Assembly: GCF_947500835.1 (NCBI RefSeq)
Contig: NZ_CANMTQ010000009.1
Location: forward strand, 1-64,000
Length of the DNA stretch: 64,000 bases
Reading direction: 5' to 3'
Source: an uncultured Halomonas sp.
GTDB lineage: Bacteria; Pseudomonadota; Gammaproteobacteria; Pseudomonadales; Halomonadaceae
Part shown: piece by piece, positions 38,214 to 47,995 of the stretch
Layout of the letters: the number at the start of each line of letters is the position of its first letter
Numbering within the stretch: the stretch's first letter is position 1
Notes under the pieces: model-generated
What the model saw: only the letters and a program-made list of their open reading frames with translations
What the model was told of the DNA's origin: nothing
Database searches by the model: none
Position numbers and translations under genes: made by a program

Positions 38214-40213
38214 GCCTGCGCCTCCTTAAAACCCGCCGTATCAGAGGCCAGAGGCTGTTGAGCACGGCGTTTCACTCGCCGATAGCGTCTATCCACTACC
38301 GCCAGTATTCCGCCTGCTGCCATGAGTAGCGCGCCGAGCCACAGCCAGCGCACGAAGGGTTTGAACTGAATCCGCAACGCCCAGGACCCATCCCCCAGAT
38401 CCTCACCCAGGGCAACATAAAGATCTCTCAACAATCCGGGTCGTAGCGCCACGTCGGTCATCGGCATGCCCCGAGCCAGATAAAGGCGTTTTTCGGGTTG
38501 CATGGTGAAGCGATGCTCGCCGTTACGGCTGACATCGATAGTGGCGGTATCGGCGATGAAGTTGGGGCCGCGACGCTCCCGCAAGCCCTGCATGGCAAAG
38601 GTATAGCCCGCGACCTCGACGCTCTCGCCCGGCGCCAGACGCACGTTGCGCTCGACATTGTAGTTCGACACCATGGTCACGCCGATAATGGTCACCGCCA
38701 GCCCCAGGTGGCCCACCACCATGCCCCAATAGGCGGGAGACAGGCGCTTCAGGCCAATGCCAAGATTTGATGCGTTGCGCAGCTTGTCAAACAGATCCCG
38801 GCCCAAGGAAAGCACGATCCACAGCGCCATCACCAGCCCCAGGGATACCCATACATTCCACTCCCCGCCATAGACAAACGGGGCCACCGCGGAGATAACC
38901 ACGGCAGCGATGCCGGCCCCCAGTAGACGCTTGAAAAGCTCGCGGCCGCTCATCTGCTTCCAGCGCGAAGATGGACCGAGTCCCATGAAGACGCACAGCA
39001 GTCCTGTCAGCGGTACAAACAAGGCGTTGAAATACGGCGGGCCAACGCTGATCTTGCCCAGCCCCAGGGCATCCAGCAGCAGCGGATAAACCGTGCCCAA
39101 GAGCACAGTCACGGTCATGACGATCAGCAGGATATTGTTGACCAGCAGCAGTGCATCCCGGGAGAGCCAGGTGAAACCGATGCTGTGACTGACCCGGGGG
39201 GCGCGCAGTGCAAACACCAGTAGCGAAAGCCCGACGGTAAGACCGAGCAACACCAGAATGAAGGTGCCCCGGGCAGGATCGTTGGCGAAGGCATGTACTG
39301 AGGTCAGCACCCCGGAGCGCACCAGGAAGGTGCCCAGCAAGGATAGCGAGAAAGTAGTGATGGCCAGCAGCAGCGTCCAGCTCTTGAAGCTGCCGCGCTT
39401 TTCCGTGACCGCCAGGGAGTGAATCAAGGCGGTGCCTGCAAGCCAGGGCAGCAAGGAGGCATTTTCCACCGGGTCCCAGAACCACCAGCCCCCCCAGCCA
39501 AGCTCGTAGTAGGCCCACCAGCTACCCAGCGCGATACCCACGGTGAGAAAGGCCCAGGCGAGATTGGTCCAGGGCCGCGCCCAGCGGGTCCAGGCCGCAT
39601 CGAGGCGCCCGCCGATCAAACCGGCGATGGCAAAGGAGAAAACCACCGAGAAGCCCACGTAGCCCATGTAGAGCATGGGGGGATGGATGACCAGACCGAA
39701 GTCCTGCAACAGCGGATTGAGGTCGGCGCCGTCCTGCGGCATGTTCGGCAGTATGCGCTCGAAAGGATTTGAGGTGATCAGCACGAACAGCAGGAAGCCG
39801 ACACACACCATGCCCATCACCGACAGTACCCGGGCCACCATGTCCCGAGGCAGCTGGCTTGAAAACTGGCTGACCGCAAAGCCCCAGCCCCCAAGCATCA
39901 GGCTCCATAGCAACACCGAGCCCTCGTGACTGCCCCATACCGCAGTGGCCTTGTAATACCAGGGCAGCATCGAATTGGAGTTGTTGGCCACATAGGCGAC
40001 GCTGAAATCATCCAGCAGAAAGCTTGTGGTCAGACATAGATAAGCGATCGCCAGAAACAGAAACTGGCCGCTCGCCAGGGGCTTGGCGAAAGCCATCCAG
40101 AGAGGGCGCCGGGTCAGCGTGCCGGCCATGGGTACCACGGCCTGAATCAGGGCCATGAGCAGCGCCAGGATCAGCGCAAAATGACCGAGTTCGGGAATGA
40201 TCTTGCTAAACAT
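38210..40213 (-). CDS. ccmF: Cytochrome c haem lyase subunit CcmF
   Basis: 667-residue polytopic membrane protein of the haem ligation module (CcmFH). The WWD haem-handling motif is GWGGWWFWDPVENASLLPWL, with many TM helices and conserved periplasmic histidines (for example GSHEGS). Length is in the family range of 640-670. It sits between ccmE and ccmG in the standard ccmABCDEFGHI order. Confidence 0.97.
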   Translation of the reverse strand: MFSKIIPELGHFALILALLMALIQAVVPMAGTLTRRPLWMAFAKPLASGQFLFLAIAYLCLTTSFLLDDFSVAYVANNSNSMLPWYYKATAVWGSHEGSVLLWSLMLGGWGFAVSQFSSQLPRDMVARVLSVMGMVCVGFLLFVLITSNPFERILPNMPQDGADLNPLLQDFGLVIHPPMLYMGYVGFSVVFSFAIAGLIGGRLDAAWTRWARPWTNLAWAFLTVGIALGSWWAYYELGWGGWWFWDPVENASLLPWLAGTALIHSLAVTEKRGSFKSWTLLLAITTFSLSLLGTFLVRSGVLTSVHAFANDPARGTFILVLLGLTVGLSLLVFALRAPRVSHSIGFTWLSRDALLLVNNILLIVMTVTVLLGTVYPLLLDALGLGKISVGPPYFNALFVPLTGLLCVFMGLGPSSRWKQMSGRELFKRLLGAGIAAVVISAVAPFVYGGEWNVWVSLGLVMALWIVLSLGRDLFDKLRNASNLGIGLKRLSPAYWGMVVGHLGLAVTIIGVTMVSNYNVERNVRLAPGESVEVAGYTFAMQGLRERRGPNFIADTATIDVSRNGEHRFTMQPEKRLYLARGMPMTDVALRPGLLRDLYVALGEDLGDGSWALRIQFKPFVRWLWLGALLMAAGGILAVVDRRYRRVKRRAQQPLASDTAGFKEAQA

Positions 40214-40239
40214 GACGGCTCCAGGATCCTTGAACGGAT

Positions 40240-40683
40240 CTATTCAAGCGTTTCTGTCGGCATCTTGCCCTTCATGGCTTCGGCAACTTCCGGTGGCATA
40301 TAGTTCTCATCGTGTTTGGCCAATACCTGACCGGCACGCAGCATGCCGCCTTCCTCGAGCTTGCCAACCACGACCACTCCCTGACCTTCGCGAAACAGAT
40401 CCGGCAAAATGCCGCTATAGCGCACCTCCACATCGCTTGCGTAGTCCGTTACCACAAAAGAGACGTCCAGGCTCTCTTTGTCGCGCTGTACGCTGCCCTC
40501 CTTGACCATACCGCCGGCGCGAATCTGGCGCTCAAGCGGCGCTTCGCCCTTGGCAATCTGTTCCGGGCTGAAGAAAAGATTGATATTGCTGCTTAACGAA
40601 TACAGCACCAGCCCCACGGCGATCGCCGCCAGCGTGGCTAGCCCCAGTAGTATCATCAGGCGCTGTTTACGCTTAGGATTCAT
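40240..40683 (-). CDS. ccmE: Cytochrome c maturation haem chaperone CcmE
   Basis: 147 residues: an N-terminal TM anchor ([21 protein letters not shown]) and a periplasmic OB fold. The haem-binding His lies in [14 protein letters not shown]; this His binds haem covalently before transfer to CcmF. It overlaps ccmD by 11 bases. Confidence 0.96.
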   Translation of the reverse strand: MNPKRKQRLMILLGLATLAAIAVGLVLYSLSSNINLFFSPEQIAKGEAPLERQIRAGGMVKEGSVQRDKESLDVSFVVTDYASDVEVRYSGILPDLFREGQGVVVVGKLEEGGMLRAGQVLAKHDENYMPPEVAEAMKGKMPTETLE

Positions 40684-40876
40684 GAGCCTTCCCCCGGTCG
40701 GCGTGATGTTCCCGGCGCTGACGCCGCTTGAGATTTTGCATTAGATGACGTCGCTCACTGCGCGCATGGAGCGCGCTTGCAATCAATAACAGGGCGGTCA
40801 GACCCCAGGCAGACCATACATAGGCCGCATGGCCGTCCATCGCCAGTAGCGCTGAGAATGAATCGAAGGCCATCAT
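40673..40876 (-). CDS. ccmD: Haem exporter protein CcmD
   Basis: 67-residue single-TM protein ([18 protein letters not shown]) with a basic C-terminus, which helps release holo-CcmE from CcmABC. Identified by size, topology and position. ATG 40876 overlaps the ccmC stop (TAATG) and has AGGAGGGG upstream; the second ATG at 40873 is an alternative. Confidence 0.9.
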   Translation of the reverse strand: MMAFDSFSALLAMDGHAAYVWSAWGLTALLLIASALHARSERRHLMQNLKRRQRREHHADRGKAHES

Positions 40877-41625
40877 TATCCCCTCCTATCAGTGTCAGCG
40901 ACAAGCTCGCGTACCCAGCGCTTGGCGGATTCCCGTCGCAGTATCTCGTTGCGGGTGCGGGTCAGAGTCAGGGCAATGAAGAAGCAGTAGAAACCCAACA
41001 CCATGATCAATAGCGGCAGCCACATCTCCACAGGCATCGCCGGACGTTCGGTAAGGGTGAACGTGGCCGGCTGATGCAGAGTGTTCCACCAGTTCACGGA
41101 GTATTTGATGATGGGAATGTTGACCACGCCCACCAATGCCAGCACCGACGCCGCCCGGGCACCGCTGTCCCGGCTGGCAAAGGCGCCGCGCAGGGCAATC
41201 ACGCCTAGATACAGGAACAACTGAATCAACATCGAGGTCAGACGCGCATCCCACACCCACCAGGTGCCCCAGGTCGGCATGCCCCAGACCGCGCCGGAAA
41301 ACAGCGCGACAAACGTCATGGCCGCGCCGAAGGGCGCGATGACCGTGGCCGCCATATCCGCAATCTTGATCTTCCAGACCAGAAATATGACGCCGGAGAC
41401 CGCCATGGCGACAAAGCAGGACTGGGCGAGGATGGCCGCCGGCACATGCACGTAGATGATGCGAAAACTATTGCCCTGCTGATAGTCCGATGGCGCAAAA
41501 ACGAGGCCCCAGACACTGCCTACCAACAGCAGCAGGATTGCCAGCCCCCAGAACCAGGGCTGAAGCCTGGCGCTGATGGCGTAGAACCATTTGGGCGAAC
41601 CCAACTTGTGTATGAAGGCCCACAT
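40876..41625 (-). CDS. ccmC: Haem exporter protein CcmC
   Basis: 249-residue six-TM protein that loads haem onto CcmE. The WWD domain is [20 protein letters not shown]. Axial-ligand histidines are expected in [11 protein letters not shown] and in [14 protein letters not shown]. It lies 12 bases downstream of ccmB. Confidence 0.97.
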   Translation of the reverse strand: MWAFIHKLGSPKWFYAISARLQPWFWGLAILLLLVGSVWGLVFAPSDYQQGNSFRIIYVHVPAAILAQSCFVAMAVSGVIFLVWKIKIADMAATVIAPFGAAMTFVALFSGAVWGMPTWGTWWVWDARLTSMLIQLFLYLGVIALRGAFASRDSGARAASVLALVGVVNIPIIKYSVNWWNTLHQPATFTLTERPAMPVEMWLPLLIMVLGFYCFFIALTLTRTRNEILRRESAKRWVRELVADTDRRG

Positions 41626-41637
41626 GCCGTTACTTCC

Positions 41638-42336
41638 TCAACCGTTGATACTGATGCGAAGTGCCGCCGCGATGGCCCAGGGCGCCAGCATCAGTGCCAG
41701 GCACAGCTGTGCGCCGAGAATCGCCAGATACGGGGCAGCGTTACCGCCAAGAATCACGACCTGTACCGCGCCGGCACCGAAGATCAGCACCGGGATATAA
41801 AGCGGCAAGACCAGCAGCGACAGCAGTACGCCACCTCTTGATAGCCCCACGGTCAATGCCGCGCCGATGGCACCGATCAGACTCAGGCTGGCGCTGCCCA
41901 AGGCCAGTGAAAACGCCAGCACTGCATAGCTTTGACCCGGTAATGCCAACATCAATCCCAGCAGCGGCGCCATCAGGGCCAGGGGCAAACCGGTCAACAG
42001 CCAGTGTACCAGCGTTTTCGACAGCACCAGCGCCGGCAGCGGCTGGGGTGAAAGCAGCAGCTGCTCGAGGCTGCCATCGTCGTAATCGCTGCGAAACAGC
42101 GTATCCAGTGACAACTGGGTAGCAAGCAGTGCCGCGACCCATAAAAGTCCTGGCGCGATGGCGGCCAGCATCTGAGGGTCCGGCGAAATACCCAGCGGAA
42201 ACAGCGTGATGACCAGGGCAAAGAACACCAGCGGATTGATCACCTCGCTGCGCCGACGCAGCACCAGGGTCATGTCCCGCTTGATGGTCGCGCGGACCGC
42301 GACCCCGAGTTCCGCTTTGGGTTCAATGACCTGCAT
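41638..42336 (-). CDS. ccmB: Haem exporter protein CcmB
   Basis: 232-residue six-TM permease partner of the CcmA ATPase. The N-terminal amphipathic part (RATIKRDMTLVLRRRSEVINPLVFF), the SLDTLFRSDYDDGSLEQLLLSP loop and the LPLYIPVLIFGAGAV segment are typical. It begins immediately after the ccmA stop. CcmAB ATP hydrolysis releases haem-CcmE from CcmC. Confidence 0.96.
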   Translation of the reverse strand: MQVIEPKAELGVAVRATIKRDMTLVLRRRSEVINPLVFFALVITLFPLGISPDPQMLAAIAPGLLWVAALLATQLSLDTLFRSDYDDGSLEQLLLSPQPLPALVLSKTLVHWLLTGLPLALMAPLLGLMLALPGQSYAVLAFSLALGSASLSLIGAIGAALTVGLSRGGVLLSLLVLPLYIPVLIFGAGAVQVVILGGNAAPYLAILGAQLCLALMLAPWAIAAALRISING

Positions 42337-42984
42337 TCATTCTCCTGACCTGTTGCACACTGCTTGCCCCAGGGTTATGCGACGCAACTCTCCAAGCGGG
42401 GCAAGCTCATGATGGGTGGTCAGAATCACACTGCCCCCGGCGCGGGCATGGGCCAGGAGACGCTGTTCCAGCCGTGCGACGCCCTGCTTGTCGATGGCGG
42501 TAAAGGGCTCATCGAGCACCCATAGCGGACGCTGGGTCAAGGACAGTCGGGCTAGCGCTACCCGGCGCTGCTGGCCCGCGGAGAGTTGCGCCACCGGCAC
42601 ATCCTCGAAACCGTAAAGCCCTATCTCTTCCAATACTGCCAGACGCTCGGCCTCATCGCCATGCTCGCCACTAAGCGCTTGATACCAGGCCAGATTTTCC
42701 ACGGCTGTCAGCGCTGCCTTGATGCCAGGAGAGTGCCCCAGATATAGAAGGTTGGCGAGAAAGGCGGTGCGAACCTTGCGCATCGGCTGGCCGCACCAAC
42801 GCAGCTCACCTTCATGATCCGTAAGCTGGCCGGAAAGTATCTTGAGCAGTGTCGTCTTGCCGCTGCCGTTGGGGCCTTCGACACGCAGCACCTCGCCAGG
42901 CCCTACGTCCAGATCCAGCGCCTGAAAAAGACGTCGATCATCGCGTTCACAGGTCAACCCACGTGCTTCAAGACGAAATGTCAC
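42337..42984 (-). CDS. ccmA: Haem exporter ATP-binding protein CcmA
   Basis: 215-residue ABC ATPase. Walker A GPNGSGKTTLLKIL, signature LSAGQQRRVALARL and Walker B PLWVLDEPFTAID. GTG 42984 gives VTFRLEARGLTCERDDR, matching the family N-terminus. The open frame to 43008 adds eight residues without homology. First gene of the ccm operon. It is divergent from the S24 protease gene across about 180 bases. Confidence 0.95.
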   Translation of the reverse strand: MTFRLEARGLTCERDDRRLFQALDLDVGPGEVLRVEGPNGSGKTTLLKILSGQLTDHEGELRWCGQPMRKVRTAFLANLLYLGHSPGIKAALTAVENLAWYQALSGEHGDEAERLAVLEEIGLYGFEDVPVAQLSAGQQRRVALARLSLTQRPLWVLDEPFTAIDKQGVARLEQRLLAHARAGGSVILTTHHELAPLGELRRITLGQAVCNRSGE

Positions 42985-43164
42985 TCGAACCCCGCCACAA
43001 GTAATCAACGGGGCACTTTACAGGGAAAGCCATTTTGCGGCCAGCCGGGACGTTGCGTCAGCGCGTCGCAGCAACCAGACAGCGTGAAAGCCGGTACATT
43101 TCCGCCATGCACGGCGCTTGCTATGATGCCGCAAGAGCATTGTCCAACGCGCCTGGAGAAGATC

Positions 43165-43626
43165 ATGTATCACTATCTGCACCGTTTGCCCAACCTCCCG
43201 TTACAGGACGGTGCTTGGGAAGAGATCGACGACAACGACCTGGTCGAGATCCCTCTGCTTGGTCAGGTGGCTGCGGGTCTACCCATCGAGGCGTGCCCGG
43301 ATCAGGACAGCGTACAGGTTCCTTCTCGCATGGTGCGACGCAATACCTATGCGCTGCGGGTACGCGGTAATTCGATGATCGACTGCAACATCCACGATGG
43401 TGACGTGATCATCATCGAACGCCATGAGAGCGCCGAAAATGGCGAGACCGCGGTGGTCATGATCAACAACCAGGAAGTGACCCTGAAGAAGCTCTACATC
43501 GACAAATCCGGGGTACGTCTGCAGCCCGCCAACGAGTCCATGGCCCCCATCTTCCTGAAGAATGATGACGTCCAGGTGCTGGGGTTGGTCATGGGGGTGA
43601 TGCGAACCGCCAGCCTTGCTGCCTGA
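43165..43626 (+). CDS. LexA-like S24 peptidase lacking a DNA-binding domain
   Basis: 153-residue LexA/UmuD-fold protein. The self-cleavage segment is LLGQVAAGLPIEA (Ala-Gly bond), the nucleophile is the Ser of RVRGNSMIDCNIHDGD, and the general-base Lys lies in QEVTLKKLY. LexA is about 200 residues with an N-terminal winged helix; here only about 35 residues precede the cleavage site. It also differs from UmuD, and no umuC is adjacent. GGAG lies 6 bases before ATG 43165. The upstream open frame shows no helix-turn-helix. A TGATG junction couples it to yigZ. Role unknown; it may be a RecA*-responsive processed protein. Confidence 0.82.
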   Translation: MYHYLHRLPNLPLQDGAWEEIDDNDLVEIPLLGQVAAGLPIEACPDQDSVQVPSRMVRRNTYALRVRGNSMIDCNIHDGDVIIIERHESAENGETAVVMINNQEVTLKKLYIDKSGVRLQPANESMAPIFLKNDDVQVLGLVMGVMRTASLAA

Positions 43627-44240
43627 TGCGCTACTTGATCCCCAAGCTCGCCGAGACGAACATCCACGTCGCAGAAACCGAAATAGAGCGCAGTCGTTTC
43701 ATCGCCTGGATAGCCCGCGCACCCGATGTTGCGGGATTCGATGCGCTGCTTGCACGGGCTCGGGCCACCTACCCGGATGCCAGCCATCACTGCAGCGCCT
43801 TCATTGCCGGCCCGCCCGGGGAACAGAACGCCATCGGTTTTTCCGATGACGGCGAACCCGGCGGCACTGCGGGCCGGCCGATGTTTCAGGTACTTGAAGG
43901 GTCGGGATTCGGCCAGATCGGCTGTGTGGTAACCCGCTATTTCGGTGGCACGAAGCTTGGCACCGGCGGCCTTGCCCGCGCCTATTCCCAGGCGGTGCAG
44001 AAAGCGCTTGAAACGCTGCCCAGCACGGACTTCGTCGAACGCAGCACGTTACGCATCAAGGTCGATTTCGCCGGCGAAGCCGAGGCCCGGACCTGGTTTG
44101 CCGGACAGGACGCTCCCATCGAGAACGTCGATTACGCCAGCGACGGCGTGACCCTCACCGTCGGCTGGCCCAGCGACACCTCGATCGACCTTGCTCCTCT
44201 CGAAGCCCGGCTCAAAGGCCAGTTAACGCTGCTCAATTAG
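43626..44240 (+). CDS. yigZ: YigZ/IMPACT family protein
   Basis: 204 residues. The N-terminal UPF0029 (IMPACT) domain has the signature FSDDGEPGGTAGRPM and VVTRYFGGTKLGTGGLARAY, and a C-terminal ferredoxin-like domain follows. Eukaryotic IMPACT regulates Gcn2; bacterial YigZ has no settled function. Its ATG overlaps the S24 peptidase stop (TGATG), so the two are translated together. Confidence 0.92.
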   Translation: MRYLIPKLAETNIHVAETEIERSRFIAWIARAPDVAGFDALLARARATYPDASHHCSAFIAGPPGEQNAIGFSDDGEPGGTAGRPMFQVLEGSGFGQIGCVVTRYFGGTKLGTGGLARAYSQAVQKALETLPSTDFVERSTLRIKVDFAGEAEARTWFAGQDAPIENVDYASDGVTLTVGWPSDTSIDLAPLEARLKGQLTLLN

Positions 44241-44274
44241 TTGCCACTAAGCTTGCGTGGTCGTCACGAGCGAT

Positions 44275-44360
44275 GACGAGGCTAGGCGAAACGCATCGAA
44301 GACGCGGAGTTTACTGGTGTAAATGAGCAGTCTGATGATGCGTTTCAACAACGCCTCGTC
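44275..44360. repeat. Long imperfect inverted repeat between yigZ and oadB
   Basis: Arms GACGAGGC-N5-GAAACGCATC (44275-44297) and GATGCGTTTC-N6-GCCTCGTC (44337-44360) flank about 39 bases including AGTTTACTGGTGTAAA. It looks like a dispersed intergenic palindrome of the REP or MITE kind, situated between convergent genes where it may also terminate transcription. No second copy was found in this window. Confidence 0.6.
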
Positions 44361-44375
44361 GAGCGCAGTAGACCA

Positions 44376-45698
44376 TTAACCCAGGTACTTGATCATGACA
44401 CCTGCCGCCACCGCCGACCCGATGACACCCGCCACGTTCGGCCCCATGGCATGCATCAGCAGGAAATTGTGCGGGTTGTAGTCCAGCCCTACCTTGTTCG
44501 AGACTCGCGCCGCCATGGGCACCGCCGACACCCCGGCGGAGCCGATCAAGGGGTTGATCGGTGTCTTGCTGACCAGATTCATCAGCTTGGCCATGAGCAC
44601 GCCACAGGCGGTGCCGATGGCAAAGGCCACGATACCCAGCCCAAGAATCCCCAGGGTTTCCACGGACAGGAAGCGGTCCGCCACCAGCTTTGAGCCCACG
44701 GACAAGCCCAGAAAGATGGTGACGATATTGATCAGCGCATTTTGAGACGTATCGGACAAGCGCTCCACCACGCCGCATTCGCGCATCAAATTGCCGAAGC
44801 AGAACATGCCCAGCAGTGGCGCCGCGTCCGGCAGGAACAGCACTACCAGAATCAGCAGCACCAAAGGGAAGAGGATCTTTTCCACCTTGGAGACCGGGCG
44901 CAGCTGGGTCATGACGATCCGACGCTCCTTGACAGTGGTCAGCGCCCGCATGATCGGCGGCTGGATCAACGGCACCAGCGCCATGTAGGAGTAGGAGGCC
45001 ACGGCGATAGCCCCCAGCAATTCTGGTGCCAGCAGGCTCGAGACATAGATCGAGGTCGGCCCGTCCGCCCCGCCGATGATGCCGATGGCCGCCGCCTGCT
45101 TGAGAGAGAAGTTCATCCAGCCTAGCGTCGTAAAACCCACCGCGCCGAGCAGTGTGGCAAAGATGCCGAACTGGGCTGCCGCCCCCAGAAACAGGGTGCG
45201 CGGGTTGGCCAGCAGCGGACCGAAGTCGGTCATCGCGCCGACGCCCATGAAGATCACCAGGGGCGCGACACCGGAGGCGATGGCGATGCTGTAAAATTGA
45301 TACAGCATGCCATGATTGAAGCCGGCATCCATCGCCACGTCGTAGGCTGCACGCACCATTGCCGGAGAGATATCGCCATGCAGGGCATTGGCAATCGTTT
45401 CCCGCCAAGCATCGATATCGGACGGCGTCTGGCGACCCAGCTCAAGCACCCCCGAGAGCTGCTCGAGCACAGCGGGTTTGGCCAGGTGTGCTGCCTGCTC
45501 CGCCGCGGATAGCGCAAGACCCGCCTCCGGGATATTGGCGAGAATGCCGCCGAAGCCGATCGGCACCAGCAGCAGAGGTTCGAACTTCTTGTTGATGGCC
45601 AGATAAAGCAGCAGCAAGCCGACCAGGATCATCAACGCCTGACCCGGGCTCATGTTGTAGAGCCCGGAGCCTTGCCAGAGGCTAAGCAATTTATCCAT
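44376..45698 (-). CDS. oadB: Oxaloacetate decarboxylase Na+ pump, beta subunit
   Basis: 440-residue polytopic membrane subunit that decarboxylates carboxybiotin and exports Na+. Conserved regions include [11 protein letters not shown], with the Asp implicated in Na+ passage, [14 protein letters not shown] and [20 protein letters not shown]. It begins 11 bases after the oadA stop. Together with oadG and oadA it forms the minus-strand operon oadGAB, making oxaloacetate decarboxylation a Na+ extruder, sensible in a salt-tolerant organism. Confidence 0.96.
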   Translation of the reverse strand: MDKLLSLWQGSGLYNMSPGQALMILVGLLLLYLAINKKFEPLLLVPIGFGGILANIPEAGLALSAAEQAAHLAKPAVLEQLSGVLELGRQTPSDIDAWRETIANALHGDISPAMVRAAYDVAMDAGFNHGMLYQFYSIAIASGVAPLVIFMGVGAMTDFGPLLANPRTLFLGAAAQFGIFATLLGAVGFTTLGWMNFSLKQAAAIGIIGGADGPTSIYVSSLLAPELLGAIAVASYSYMALVPLIQPPIMRALTTVKERRIVMTQLRPVSKVEKILFPLVLLILVVLFLPDAAPLLGMFCFGNLMRECGVVERLSDTSQNALINIVTIFLGLSVGSKLVADRFLSVETLGILGLGIVAFAIGTACGVLMAKLMNLVSKTPINPLIGSAGVSAVPMAARVSNKVGLDYNPHNFLLMHAMGPNVAGVIGSAVAAGVMIKYLG

Positions 45699-45709
45699 GA
45701 AATCTGTCC

Positions 45710-47536
45710 TTAGAGAATGATCAGCGTATCGCCCACGGACACGCTGTCGCCTTCCTTGACCTTGATCTCGGATACCGTGCCGGCCTCGCTCGCGCGCACC
45801 TCGGTTTCCATCTTCATGGCTTCGAGAATGATCACCACGTCGCCGTCTTCCACGTGATCACCGGGGGCGACGTTGACCTTGAAGATATTGCCCGCCAGAG
45901 GTGCGCTGATGCTGGCGCCGCTACCGGCCGCCGGCGCCTCTTTTCTGGTCGGCGTTGCGTCGTCTTCTTCGCTTGCAGCCTGGACCTGGCTGATATCACC
46001 GCCCTCGGCAACTTCCACCACATACTGCTTGCCATTGACGCTGATGGTGTAGGTTTCGGGTCCACTCGCTGGCGTCTTTTCGGCCGGGCTCGAAGCCTCG
46101 TGACTATTGCCACGAGCCGGCTGGCTATCGGCAGCCTGAGGCACTGGCTCAAACGCGCTTGGATCGTCTCGATGCTTGAGAAACTTAAGACCTATCTGAG
46201 GAAACAGGGCATAGGTCAGGACATCATCGATCTCACGCTCGCCCTCTTCCAGACGAATGTTGTCTTCCTTAGCCTTGCGTCGCAGCTCATCACGCAACCT
46301 GTCCATCTCAGGATCGAGGTTGTCCGCCGGGCGGCAGGTGATCGGCTCGCCGCCCTCCAGCACTCGCGCCTGAAGCTCCTTGTTGAGCTGGGCCGGCGCA
46401 GCGCCGTACTCACCCTTGAGCAGCGCCTGCACTTCCTTGGAAATCGACTTATAGCGGCTGCCCATCATCACGTTCATCACCGCCTGGGTGCCGACGATCT
46501 GGGAGGTTGGGGTGACCAGGGGAATATAACCCAGGTCTTCGCGCACCTTGGGAATCTCACCTAGCACATCGTCGAGCTTGTCGCCGGCACCCTGCTCCTT
46601 GAGCTGGCCTTCCATGTTGGTGAGCATGCCGCCGGGGACCTGGGCCAGCAGGATGCGGGAGTCGATACCCTTGAGGGAGCCCTCGAAGGCGGCGTACTTC
46701 TTGCGTACCTCGCGGAAATAGGCAGCAATGTCCTCGAGCAGCGCCAGATCCAGGCCGGTATCGCGCTCGGTTTCCTTCATGATCGCGACCACGGACTCGG
46801 TAGGACTATGACCGTAGGTCATCGACATCGAGGAGATCGCGGTATCGACGTTATCGATGCCGGCTTCCACCGCCTTGACAATGGTGGCGGTGGAAAGTCC
46901 GGTGGTGGCGTGGCACTGCATGTGAATCGGAACCGACAGACTCTTCTTGAGCCGCGAGACCAGATCGAAAGCGGTGTAGGGCGTCAGCAGCCCGGCCATG
47001 TCCTTGATCATCACGGAGTGAGCGCCCATGTCCTCGAGGCGCTTGGCCAGGTCGACCCACCCCTCCAGGGTATGCACTGGGCTGACGGTATAGGAGATGG
47101 CGCCCTGGGCATGGCCGTCGTTATCGATCACCGCCTTGAGGGGGCGTTCGAAGTTGCGCGGATCGTTCATCGCATCGAAGACGCGGAACACATCGACGCC
47201 GTTGACCCGAGCACGCTCGACGAAGGCATCCACCACATCGTCGGCATAGTGCCGATACCCGAGCAGATTCTGTGCCCGCAGCAGCATCTGCTGGCGAGTA
47301 TTGGGCATGGCTTCCTTTAGCGCCCGGATACGCGCCCAAGGGTCCTCCCCCAGATAGCGAATGCAGGCATCGAAGGTCGCCCCGCCCCAGGATTCCACGG
47401 ACCAGAACCCCACACGATCGAGCTTCTCGGCGATCGGCAGCATGTCGTCAAGCCGCATCCTGGTGGCGAACAGGGATTGATGAGCGTCGCGCAGTACGAC
47501 ATCGGTGATACCCAGCGGGCGTCGAGTCTCCGTCAT
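45710..47536 (-). CDS. oadA: Oxaloacetate decarboxylase alpha subunit (biotin carboxyl carrier)
   Basis: 608-residue soluble subunit. The carboxyltransferase barrel ([42 protein letters not shown]) transfers CO2 from oxaloacetate to biotin. A Pro/Ala/Ser-rich linker follows (about residues 470-535), then the biotinyl domain with the AMKM lysine ([11 protein letters not shown]). ATG 47536 ([18 protein letters not shown]) is chosen by homology; the upstream open frame to 47599 is unsupported. Between oadG and oadB. Confidence 0.96.
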   Translation of the reverse strand: MTETRRPLGITDVVLRDAHQSLFATRMRLDDMLPIAEKLDRVGFWSVESWGGATFDACIRYLGEDPWARIRALKEAMPNTRQQMLLRAQNLLGYRHYADDVVDAFVERARVNGVDVFRVFDAMNDPRNFERPLKAVIDNDGHAQGAISYTVSPVHTLEGWVDLAKRLEDMGAHSVMIKDMAGLLTPYTAFDLVSRLKKSLSVPIHMQCHATTGLSTATIVKAVEAGIDNVDTAISSMSMTYGHSPTESVVAIMKETERDTGLDLALLEDIAAYFREVRKKYAAFEGSLKGIDSRILLAQVPGGMLTNMEGQLKEQGAGDKLDDVLGEIPKVREDLGYIPLVTPTSQIVGTQAVMNVMMGSRYKSISKEVQALLKGEYGAAPAQLNKELQARVLEGGEPITCRPADNLDPEMDRLRDELRRKAKEDNIRLEEGEREIDDVLTYALFPQIGLKFLKHRDDPSAFEPVPQAADSQPARGNSHEASSPAEKTPASGPETYTISVNGKQYVVEVAEGGDISQVQAASEEDDATPTRKEAPAAGSGASISAPLAGNIFKVNVAPGDHVEDGDVVIILEAMKMETEVRASEAGTVSEIKVKEGDSVSVGDTLIIL

Positions 47537-47609
47537 GATTAAGGAACCCTTGTTTCCGTTGTTCTTTGAAATACCCTGGCGTTCTGGAGGTACGCTCAAG
47601 GCTGTTTAC

Positions 47610-47867
47610 TCAGCGACGATGGCGCTGGCGATAGTGTTTTACCGCGGCGCTGATGACCGCGATCACTTCATCATGGTTGTCGGGGCCTTTGTCGCCATCA
47701 GACGTCGAGCGAGACGTTTCCTGCCCTACTGGCGTTGGCGCGAAAGACATTACCAGCCGTGACATCAAAGCCGTGGCAAATACCAACAATGTCAGGAAAA
47801 CGAACACGAATCCCATCCCGAACGCGACGAGACTCAAGCCTTCCTGCATCAGTGATGCGTTATCCAT
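47610..47867 (-). CDS. oadG: Oxaloacetate decarboxylase gamma subunit
   Basis: 85 residues: one N-terminal TM helix (GMGFVFVFLTLLVFATALMSRL), a Pro/Ser/Asp linker and a C-terminal segment ending in a basic H-rich tail (VIAVISAAVKHYRQRHRR), which in homologues binds Zn and assembles the alpha-beta complex. First gene of oadGAB. Identified by topology and position. Confidence 0.92.
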   Translation of the reverse strand: MDNASLMQEGLSLVAFGMGFVFVFLTLLVFATALMSRLVMSFAPTPVGQETSRSTSDGDKGPDNHDEVIAVISAAVKHYRQRHRR

Positions 47868-47995
47868 GAACAGTATCTCTTGCCTGGTTATCGATAAGGC
47901 CAGCGAGGGTGCCTAGGCATTCAGGCCGCTCCAGTCGATGCTGTTATACTTGCCGGCCTCTATATGCGCTAGCAAATTCATCGGCGGAAATTTCT

